Shown here one piece after another: positions 35,720-41,720 of a DNA stretch of 41,720 nucleotides. This DNA is from Marilutibacter aestuarii. Its GTDB lineage: Bacteria; Pseudomonadota; Gammaproteobacteria; Xanthomonadales; Xanthomonadaceae. The first letter of the stretch is position 1. Each line of letters opens with the position of its first letter. Under the pieces are notes generated by a model. The model was not told the origin of the DNA and did no database searches. It saw nothing but the letters and a program-made list of their open reading frames with translations. The DNA lies in NCBI RefSeq assembly GCF_006546775.1, contig NZ_VICE01000053.1, forward strand, positions 1 through 41,720, in the 5' to 3' direction. Both the position numbers and the translations under genes were made by a program.

Positions 35720-36286
35720 ATGCAACGCTTGCCCCTGCACAAACGCCTCATCGACGGCGCCGCCCTGGGCGACTCGGGCTGGTGCCTGCGCGCCAACCGC
35801 TGGGGCGAACGCCGCTCCTGGCCATGCCGCTTCTTCGCCGCCGTCAGCCGCCTGGGCGACGGGGTGTTCTGGTACGTGCTCATGGGCGTGTTGATCGCAC
35901 TGGACGGGATGGACGGGCTGGCCGCCTCCGCGCACATGGCCGCGACCGGCGTCATCGCGCTGACCCTCTACAAGGGACTCAAGCGGTGGACGCGCAGGCC
36001 CCGCCCGTTCGCGACCGACCGCCGCATCCACGCGCTCGTCGCGCCGCTCGACGAGTTCAGCTTTCCCTCCGGCCACACCTTGCACGCGGTCGCCTTCAGC
36101 CTCGTCGCGACGGCGCACTACCCGGCGCTGGCGTGGCTGCTGCTGCCCTTCACCCTCAGCGTGGCCCTGTCGCGGGTGGTGCTGGGCCTGCACTGGCCCA
36201 GCGACGTGCTGGCCGCGACCGCCATCGGGATCGGGCTCGCGGGTGTTTCGCTGTGGCTGGTACCGGGCGTGTCGCTGCTGGCCTGA
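35720..36286 (+). CDS. PAP2-family phosphatase, membrane (188 aa)
   Basis: A phosphatidic-acid or undecaprenyl-diphosphate phosphatase of the inner membrane. The three PAP2 motifs are complete: K88...R95-P96 (KRWTRRPRP), P116-SGH119, and S151-R152...H158...D162 (SRVVLGLHWPSD). About five membrane segments are visible. The ATG at 35720 has GAGGAG six bases upstream; an in-frame ATG at 35714 overlaps that site and is less likely. It is coupled to the glycosyltransferase gene, so a shared role in lipid metabolism is a reasonable inference. The stops of this gene and the nitrilase gene are 6 bases apart. Confidence 0.88.
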   Translation: MQRLPLHKRLIDGAALGDSGWCLRANRWGERRSWPCRFFAAVSRLGDGVFWYVLMGVLIALDGMDGLAASAHMAATGVIALTLYKGLKRWTRRPRPFATDRRIHALVAPLDEFSFPSGHTLHAVAFSLVATAHYPALAWLLLPFTLSVALSRVVLGLHWPSDVLAATAIGIGLAGVSLWLVPGVSLLA

Positions 36287-36292
36287 GCGCGC

Positions 36293-37219
36293 TCAGTCGT
36301 CCAGCGCGCTGAGCCGGGCGCGCAACAGGCCCGGGCGCGACTGACCGGGCCAGTCGAGGTCGTTGGCGACCTGCGCCCGGGCCCGGCTGGCCTGGAGCGC
36401 AGCGAAGTCCAGGTCGGCGATCGCCCAGCGTTCGTCGCCGCGGGTGCAGGCGAGCACGCCATCGGCCGGCAGGCCCGCGTCCATCGGCGCGAAGATCGCC
36501 GCTTCGCCGGTGTTGGTGTCCAGGGCGGGACTCCAGGGCGCCTCGCCGCTGGTCACCGACTGCACGACGAAGCAGCGGTTCTCCAGCGCGCGTGCCATGC
36601 ACCCCACGCGTACCCGCGTCGCGCCGGCCTCGGTGTCGGTGCAACTGGGCACCGCGATGACCCCTGCGCCCGCTTCGCACTGGGCGCGCACCGGCAGCGG
36701 GAACTCGCTGTCGTAGCAGATGGAAATGCCGAACCGCGCCGGCCCGGCGTCGAAGACCCTCAGTGCGTCGCCGGGTGCGATGACCCCCGCCTGCTTCTCG
36801 AAGCCGGTCAGCTGCAGCTTGTCCTGCCAGCCATGACCGCCGTCGGGGCTGAAGTGGTAGCTGCGGTTGCGCCAGCGCCCGTCCGCGATCCGGAGCAGGA
36901 AGCTGCCCGCGGTCACGTGCATGCCGGTGGCCTTCGCGAGGCTGGAATAGAGGGCCAGCCATGCCTCGTGGTGCGACTGCAAGGCATCGAGCGAGGCTCG
37001 CAGGTCTGCGTGCACCGCGGGCGGATGGATCGCGGCCAGTTCCAGGGAAAGGTATTCAGGCAGCACGACCCACTGCGCACCCTGCTCCCGGGCCTCGCCG
37101 AGCCACTCGCCCTGCTTGCGCGCGAAGGCCTGGAAGTCGAAGCCGGTCGCTCGCGGCACCACCCGGTACTTCGCCGCCGCGACCCGCCAGGGACCGCGCG
37201 CGTCGACGCCGGCGACCAT
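36293..37219 (-). CDS. Carbon-nitrogen hydrolase (nitrilase superfamily) (308 aa)
   Basis: An amidase of the nitrilase superfamily. The catalytic Glu-Lys-Cys triad is complete: E55 (LPEYLSLE), K134 (QDKLQLTGFE) and C168 (ISICYDSEFP). The substrate is not known; relatives act on amides, N-carbamoyl compounds or polyamine derivatives. The ATG shares one base with the GNAT stop (TGATG), so translation is coupled. In some bacteria the same two domains occur in one polypeptide, which supports a joint function. Confidence 0.9.
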   Translation of the reverse strand: MVAGVDARGPWRVAAAKYRVVPRATGFDFQAFARKQGEWLGEAREQGAQWVVLPEYLSLELAAIHPPAVHADLRASLDALQSHHEAWLALYSSLAKATGMHVTAGSFLLRIADGRWRNRSYHFSPDGGHGWQDKLQLTGFEKQAGVIAPGDALRVFDAGPARFGISICYDSEFPLPVRAQCEAGAGVIAVPSCTDTEAGATRVRVGCMARALENRCFVVQSVTSGEAPWSPALDTNTGEAAIFAPMDAGLPADGVLACTRGDERWAIADLDFAALQASRARAQVANDLDWPGQSRPGLLRARLSALDD

Positions 37220-37830
37220 CAGCTCCGCTCCAGCGGTCGCATCCAGTACGTCAGCACGTGGTTCATTTCTCCCACGCCGATTTCGTTCCACGGCAGGCGC
37301 ACGCTCAGTTCGGGACGCGGCGTGTAGCCGCGCTTGCGCCAGAAGGCGTCGTGCCCGCGATGGAACGGCGGCCGGCGCGGGTCGTCGCCATCGCGCTGCA
37401 CCGCGCAGAACGCCGTCCAGCGGAAACCACCCAGCGAGCGCGCGTGTGCTTCGCGCAGGTCGAAGAAGCGATGCCCTAGGCCACGCCCGCGGTAGGCCGG
37501 CAACAGGACCGATTCGCCGAAGTAGAACACCTCCGACGGCGCGATCGGGCCGTCCTCGAACGGCTTGCGGAACGCCGCGCTTTCGTCCTCCAGCGGCAGG
37601 CCGGTGGAGGCCCCCACGACCTTGCCCTCCTCCAGCGCCAGCACCGCGATGCTGTAGGCCGATTGCAGGTAGACCTTGAGGTAGGACGCCTCGTAGCGGG
37701 CGTCGCCTTCGTAGAGGTAGGGCCATTGGCGGAACACCTCGATGCGCAGGCGCGCAAGGTCGACGACGTGGGCCTGGATGGCCGCGCCCGAGAGGATCCG
37801 GGTCTGGATGTCGTGCGATGCGATGTTCAT
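37219..37830 (-). CDS. GNAT-family N-acetyltransferase (203 aa)
   Basis: An acyl-CoA-dependent acetyltransferase. The acetyl-CoA binding loop is AYRGRGLGHRFF after a beta strand ending VLLP. The C-terminal part WRKRGYTPRPELSV completes the fold. The N-terminal stretch LRIEVFRQWPYLYEGD is characteristic of the group paired with nitrilase-type hydrolases. Its stop overlaps the start of the hydrolase gene. The acceptor is unknown. Confidence 0.88.
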   Translation of the reverse strand: MNIASHDIQTRILSGAAIQAHVVDLARLRIEVFRQWPYLYEGDARYEASYLKVYLQSAYSIAVLALEEGKVVGASTGLPLEDESAAFRKPFEDGPIAPSEVFYFGESVLLPAYRGRGLGHRFFDLREAHARSLGGFRWTAFCAVQRDGDDPRRPPFHRGHDAFWRKRGYTPRPELSVRLPWNEIGVGEMNHVLTYWMRPLERS

Positions 37831-37915
37831 CCGCGAATTCTAGGGGCTGTGAGCCCCGTCACGGAACCGTTGGCGCCGCCGGTGCGACCGGTCATGCACC
37901 TGCAATCCCGACGGC

Positions 37916-37949
37916 CCCGGTGCCGGCGCGTCGGCACGCCGGCACCGGG
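37916..37949. terminator. Perfect 13-bp hairpin behind creD
   Basis: CCCGGTGCCGGCG pairs perfectly with CGCCGGCACCGGG around 8 bases, 11 bases after the creD stop. There is no T-run, so it may act with Rho or protect the 3' end rather than terminate alone. Confidence 0.45.
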
Positions 37950-37960
37950 ACTGCGTTGGG

Positions 37961-39337
37961 CTAGCCGCGGGGAAGCGGCGGCACGCTTCCGCCGGCGAGC
38001 TGGTACCAGTCCACCCTGCGGGTGATCGCCATCAGGCCGGCGAGGATCACGAACAACAGGCCGGCGCCGAGCACCAGCGCGTTGTCCTCCGAGACCAGCA
38101 GGCCGTAGAGCGCGGCGTACAGGGTCGCCAGCATGGCCGCGAAGCCCCAGCCACGCAGCGCACTCTGCAGCACCGCGACCAGGTAGAAGCCGATCAGGCC
38201 GATGCAGGCCACGCTCGCGACGAGGTAGGCCCAGGCGAAGTCGATGTGCTCGCTCAGGCTGACCAGCAGCAGGAAGAAGATGGCCAGGGCCAGGCCGACC
38301 AAGCCGTACTGGATCGGGTGGATGCGCAGGTGCTTGACCAGCTCGAAGATGAAGAAGCCCACGAAGGTCAGCAGGACGAACAGCAGGCCGTACTTGCTCG
38401 CCCGGTCCGCCTGCGAGTACACGTTGACCGGCTCGACCAGCGCCACCTCGACCGCGTCCAGCGGGCGGTCGCGGTGGACCTGGCCCGGGTCCGCGTCGCT
38501 GCCTGCGCCGACGCTGGCCGGCAGGCGCCGGCCTTCGCGATACTGGCGCTGTGCGTTGGTGGCCACCGAGGCGACCTGCCAGCGGGCGTCGAAGCCGCTC
38601 GCGCCGATCTCGCGGGTACGCGGCAGGAAGCTGCCACTGAAGCGGGGGTGCGGCCAGCTCGACGCCACGGCGAAGCTGTTCTGCTTGCCCAGCGGCACCA
38701 GCGACAGCGATTCGGCACCGCCCAGGGTGAACGCCAGGCGCGTGTCCAGCGACAGGGCACTGCCGGGTGCGGGCACCGGCAGCCTGGCATGCACGCCATT
38801 GCCGCCATCCCCCCCCAGGCCATCCTCGACCGGCAGCGTGCGGCCATCGACCTGCAGTACCGGCGGCTCCAGCAGGCCGCGCACGTCGGCGAAGCCGTAG
38901 TCGAGCCAGGGCCGGCCAATCCGGCGCCGGACATCGGGATCGGTGCCGGGGATCGTCGCCCGGAAGCGGGCCTTCGCCACGCCGTCCCACTCGTAGACGC
39001 GTACCTCGTGCAGGCCCAACCGACGCGTGTCGGGTCGCATCGGGCCGCCGACTTCGAGCGTCTCGGGGAAGAACAGCCAGCGGCCGGTGCGTTCGCGCTC
39101 CACCCGGTGCGGCACGCCGCCCTCGTCCTTCTCCTCCACCCAGACCGTATCGGTGTAAGGCACCACCAGCACCGGCCCCGAGAAGGCCTGCGTGCCGGCA
39201 TAGCTCCGCGCCACCTCCTGCACCGCCTGCACGCGGTATGCCTGGCGCTCCTGGATCACCCCGCGGATCATCGTCAACGGCACCAGGATGGCGAGCGTCA
39301 TGCCCGCCACCAGCAAAATCTTCATCCACAAACGCAT
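37961..39337 (-). CDS. creD: Inner-membrane protein CreD
   Basis: CreD is the main output of the CreBC system and affects envelope integrity and, in several species, beta-lactam response. An N-terminal membrane segment (ILLVAGMTLAILVPLTMI) is followed by a large periplasmic domain of about 270 residues. Five to six membrane segments close the protein. Length 458 aa agrees with E. coli CreD (450). A cre-tag sits 67 bases upstream of its start, in the gap behind creC. Its molecular activity is unknown. Confidence 0.93.
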   Translation of the reverse strand: MRLWMKILLVAGMTLAILVPLTMIRGVIQERQAYRVQAVQEVARSYAGTQAFSGPVLVVPYTDTVWVEEKDEGGVPHRVERERTGRWLFFPETLEVGGPMRPDTRRLGLHEVRVYEWDGVAKARFRATIPGTDPDVRRRIGRPWLDYGFADVRGLLEPPVLQVDGRTLPVEDGLGGDGGNGVHARLPVPAPGSALSLDTRLAFTLGGAESLSLVPLGKQNSFAVASSWPHPRFSGSFLPRTREIGASGFDARWQVASVATNAQRQYREGRRLPASVGAGSDADPGQVHRDRPLDAVEVALVEPVNVYSQADRASKYGLLFVLLTFVGFFIFELVKHLRIHPIQYGLVGLALAIFFLLLVSLSEHIDFAWAYLVASVACIGLIGFYLVAVLQSALRGWGFAAMLATLYAALYGLLVSEDNALVLGAGLLFVILAGLMAITRRVDWYQLAGGSVPPLPRG

Positions 39338-39403
39338 GTCGTCCTCCCATAGTCGCGACCGGCGCAGGATCGCGGGTCGATGGGGGCTGCCGGAGGCGCG
39401 ACG

Positions 39404-39419
39404 GTGAAGCGACGGTGAA
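39404..39419 (-). promoter_or_regulatory. cre-tag (CreB operator) in front of creD
   Basis: On the minus strand the sequence is TTCACCGTCGCTTCAC, an exact match to TTCAC-N6-TTCAC, the published CreB/BlrA recognition tag. It lies between the creC stop and the creD start, with 66 bases to the latter. Confidence 0.85.
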
Positions 39420-39424
39420 GCCGG

Positions 39425-40876
39425 CTAGCGCGCCGCCGCCGGCAGGCTCAGGCGTGCGATCGCGCCGCCGCCTTCGCGGTTGCCCAGGCCGGCCTCGCCG
39501 CCATGCAGGGCGGCAACCTCGGCGACGAAGCACAGTCCCAGTCCGCTGCTCCGGCTGCCGCCTTCGGGTCGGGCCAGGGAGTAGAAGCGCTCGAACACGC
39601 GATCGAGGGCGTAGCCGGGGATCCCGACGCCCCGGTCGCGCACCTCGACCACCGCGCGGTCGCCCACCTGGCTTGCCACCACGTCGATCCGGCTGCCCCG
39701 CGGCGCGAAGTCAGCGGCGTTCTCGAGCAGGTTCACCAGGGCCTGGCGCAACAGGAACGCATCGCCACGCACGGACACGCCGGCCTGGTCGAGTTCCAGG
39801 TGACACTCGATCCCGGCCTGGTCGAGGCCCGGGCGCGCCATCTCGATCGCATCGAGCAGCACGTCGCCCAGGTCCAGTGGCCTGGGATCGTCGAGTTGCC
39901 GACGATGCTCGACCGACGCCAGCGCCAGCAGCTTGTCGATCATCAGCGCCAGGCGCTCGCTCTGCCGGCGGATACGCGCGGCGAAACGGCGCCGGTCGGC
40001 CTCGCCCATCGGCACCCCGTCCTCATCACCCTCGAGCAGTTCGGCGCTGCCGCGGATCGCCGCCAGCGGGCTCTTCATCTCGTGGGTCAGGGCATGCACG
40101 TACTGCTCCACGTACTGTTTGCCCTCCAGGCGCGCGCGCATCGTCTCCAATGCATCGCCCAGGGCCTGGAACTCGCCGCTGGCCCGCGGTGGCGGCACGC
40201 GCTCGCCAGCGGTCACCGCGTCGGCGTAGCGCTGCAGGCTGCGCAGCTGGCGCGACAGCCAACCCGCCGCGACCAGGCCGACCAGCAACGCCACGCCGAG
40301 CAGCAGCAGGCCCCAGCGCAGGACCACCCCCTGGCTGCGCGCGATGAACGGCGCGATGGTGCGGTTGGGCTTGGCCACGGTCAGCACGCCGACGATCGTG
40401 CCGTCGGCATCGCGGATGGGCGCGGCCACGTGCATGACGGTCGAATCGGGATCGGCGCGATCTTCCGGGCTGGAGCGAGCGCCGTAGCGGCCGCGCAGGG
40501 TCAGGTAGACATCGTTCCAGCGCGAATAGTCGCGGCCCAGGTCGCGGCCCTGGCTGTCGAACACCACGATGCCGCGCGCGTCGGTGACGTAGACGCGATA
40601 CTGCGCGGCGCGCTTGCCGAAGCCCCAGATCTCCGCCCCCAGGTCGCGCTGGCCGAGCGCCCGGATGCGCGCGGCGAAGCGACCGTCGTTGATCCGTCCG
40701 GCAAGGAAATCGTCGGTCGCGAGCTCCGCGAGCACGTTGGCGCTGTCGACCAGGGTGTCCTCCATCGCCTGCCGCACGCCCGGCTTCACCTCGGCCAGGA
40801 AGACACGCGCCAGCAGCAGGCCGGCGACGGCGACGATGAGGAAATACCCCAGGAATATCCGCAGGCCGATCTTCAT
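39425..40876 (-). CDS. creC: Sensor histidine kinase CreC
   Basis: The inner-membrane kinase phosphorylates CreB. Two membrane segments (about 8-28 and 178-197) flank a periplasmic sensor of about 150 residues. A HAMP-like linker, a HisKA domain with H265 (LTHEMKSPLAAIRGSAELLE) and an ATPase domain (NLLENAADFAPRG, DRGVGIPG, SSGLGLCFV) follow. HEMKSP is the CreC-type H-box. Length 483 aa matches the family. It starts 21 bases behind creB. Confidence 0.93.
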   Translation of the reverse strand: MKIGLRIFLGYFLIVAVAGLLLARVFLAEVKPGVRQAMEDTLVDSANVLAELATDDFLAGRINDGRFAARIRALGQRDLGAEIWGFGKRAAQYRVYVTDARGIVVFDSQGRDLGRDYSRWNDVYLTLRGRYGARSSPEDRADPDSTVMHVAAPIRDADGTIVGVLTVAKPNRTIAPFIARSQGVVLRWGLLLLGVALLVGLVAAGWLSRQLRSLQRYADAVTAGERVPPPRASGEFQALGDALETMRARLEGKQYVEQYVHALTHEMKSPLAAIRGSAELLEGDEDGVPMGEADRRRFAARIRRQSERLALMIDKLLALASVEHRRQLDDPRPLDLGDVLLDAIEMARPGLDQAGIECHLELDQAGVSVRGDAFLLRQALVNLLENAADFAPRGSRIDVVASQVGDRAVVEVRDRGVGIPGYALDRVFERFYSLARPEGGSRSSGLGLCFVAEVAALHGGEAGLGNREGGGAIARLSLPAAAR

Positions 40877-40897
40877 GGCGTCCGCACCCTGGCCGCC

Positions 40898-41590
40898 TCA
40901 GTCCGCGTCGCGATCGAGGTCGAGCGAATAGCCGAGCCCGCGATGGGTGCGGATGGCGTCGAAATCGCCCTCGTCGCACGCCTCGCGCAGCTTGGCGCGC
41001 AGGGTCTTGACGTGGGTGTCGACGGTACGGTCGCCGCTCTCCAGGGCATCGCCCCACACCCGGTCCATCAACTGCGCGCGCGAGAGCACCGCGCCCGGTC
41101 GCTGCAGCAACGCGGCCAGCAGGCCGTACTCGTAGCGGGTGAGGTCGAGCAGCTGCCCGCGGTAGCGGATGCGGCGGCCCTCCAGGTCGTGCTCGAAACC
41201 GCCCGCGGATGCCGCGGGTCCGTCCTGCCGAAGGCCACGGCGCAGGACCACGCGCACGCGCGCGACCAGTTCGCGCGGCGAGAACGGCTTGGTCACGTAA
41301 TCGTCAGCGCCGAGCTCGAGCCCGAGGATGCGATCGATCTCTGCGTTCTGCGCGGTCAGGAAGATCACCGGCAAGTCGCGATGCCGGCGCAGGCGCCGAC
41401 ATAGGTCCAGCCCGCTCATGTCCGGCAGGCCGATGTCGAGGATCGCGAGCTGGTGGCGCCCGGGCATGGCCATCGCCTCGGCATGTCCCGCCGTCGGCGC
41501 GTGGTCGACGTCGAAGCCCGCCGCCTCCAGGGCATAGCGGACCGTTTCGGCGATGTCGGTTTCGTCTTCGACCAGGAGGATTCGGGGCAT
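40898..41590 (-). CDS. creB: Response regulator CreB
   Basis: CreB activates genes carrying cre-tags. The receiver domain has D9, the phospho-acceptor D52 ([11 protein letters not shown]) and K101 ([10 protein letters not shown]). The winged-helix domain ends [17 protein letters not shown] and [10 protein letters not shown]. Length 230 aa is normal. The ATG at 41590 is fixed by family alignment, but no Shine-Dalgarno sequence is present. Instead a G-rich heptamer array begins nine bases upstream, which is unusual and may affect expression of the whole creBCD set. Confidence 0.94.
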   Translation of the reverse strand: MPRILLVEDETDIAETVRYALEAAGFDVDHAPTAGHAEAMAMPGRHQLAILDIGLPDMSGLDLCRRLRRHRDLPVIFLTAQNAEIDRILGLELGADDYVTKPFSPRELVARVRVVLRRGLRQDGPAASAGGFEHDLEGRRIRYRGQLLDLTRYEYGLLAALLQRPGAVLSRAQLMDRVWGDALESGDRTVDTHVKTLRAKLREACDEGDFDAIRTHRGLGYSLDLDRDAD

Positions 41591-41599
41591 GGCGCGGTT

Positions 41600-41720
41600 G
41601 GGGAATGGGGAATGGGGAATGGGGAATGGGGATTGGGGATTGGGGATTGGGGATTGGGGATTGGGGATTGGGGATTGGGGATTGGGGATTGGGGATTGGG
41701 GATTGGGGATTGGGGATTGG
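41600..41720. repeat. Heptanucleotide tandem array upstream of creB
   Basis: Four perfect copies of GGGGAAT (41600-41627) are followed by 13 perfect copies of GGGGATT and two more bases at the window edge. The array continues beyond the window. The G-rich strand is the plus strand, which is the template strand of creB. Runs of four G every seven bases can form G-quadruplexes, and the array can expand or contract by slippage. Confidence 0.98.

Noticed and set aside
41600-41720. Possible CRISPR array or telomere-like end
   Set aside because: The units are contiguous with no spacers, so not CRISPR. Resemblance to telomeric repeats is superficial; the array lies at a gene start in a bacterial chromosome and its other side is unseen.

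Overview
The window is a GC-rich chromosomal segment from a gammaproteobacterium, most likely of the Xanthomonadaceae/Lysobacteraceae (Lysobacter- or Luteimonas-like). That placement is an inference from four things: the very high third-position GC; the gene order tig-clpP-clpX-lon-hupB-ppiD; the order mltD-gloB-methyltransferase-rnhA-dnaQ, which is the E. coli mltD-gloB-yafS-rnhA-dnaQ order; and a phoB-phoR-ppk-ppx operon.

Region by region. (1) 1-4276 is the right end of an integrative element. It has a P4-type tyrosine integrase, a 374-residue element-type protein and three unrecognised cargo genes on the minus strand. It stops at a 15-base fragment that looks like a tRNA-Ser 3' end, followed by what is probably that tRNA's own terminator. 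(2) 4277-6012 is a decayed junction: a membrane-anchored ToxR/CadC-type regulator without a visible partner, and a frameshifted piece of a protease P-domain. (3) 6147-11888 is core housekeeping: PP2C phosphatase, dnaQ, rnhA, a methyltransferase, gloB, mltD and fabI. (4) 11966-21330, all minus strand, is the protein quality-control block (tig, clpP, clpX, lon, hupB, ppiD) with three tRNA genes (Val, Asp, Asp). clpP and lon have good sigma-32 promoter candidates. (5) 21533-22166 is a five-tRNA operon (Pro, Arg, His, Lys, Leu) with a strong sigma-70 promoter. (6) 22340-28429 holds a YccA-like membrane protein, an NhaC antiporter, NAD-type isocitrate dehydrogenase, an AhpD-like protein with glutaredoxin, and a BepA-like M48 protease. 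(7) 28465-36286 is phosphate biology: a three-repeat PHO box, phoB, phoR, ppk and ppx, then a GT4 glycosyltransferase and a PAP2 phosphatase. (8) 36293-41720 has a nitrilase/GNAT pair and the creB-creC-creD system. A cre-tag lies in front of creD. A 7-bp G-rich tandem array of more than 17 units sits against the creB start codon and runs off the window.

How the genes work together. The Tig/ClpXP/Lon/PpiD set covers folding and degradation and is probably heat-inducible. PhoBR senses phosphate and is transcribed with the enzymes that make and degrade polyphosphate. The Cre system looks self-contained, with its regulator, sensor, output gene and operator present. No CRISPR array, rRNA operon or intact insertion sequence was seen. 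I did not find a convincing new multi-gene system. The best leads are the heptamer array on creB, the unknown three-gene cassette in the element, and a possible phosphate-responsive lipid-remodelling pair (GT4-PAP2).
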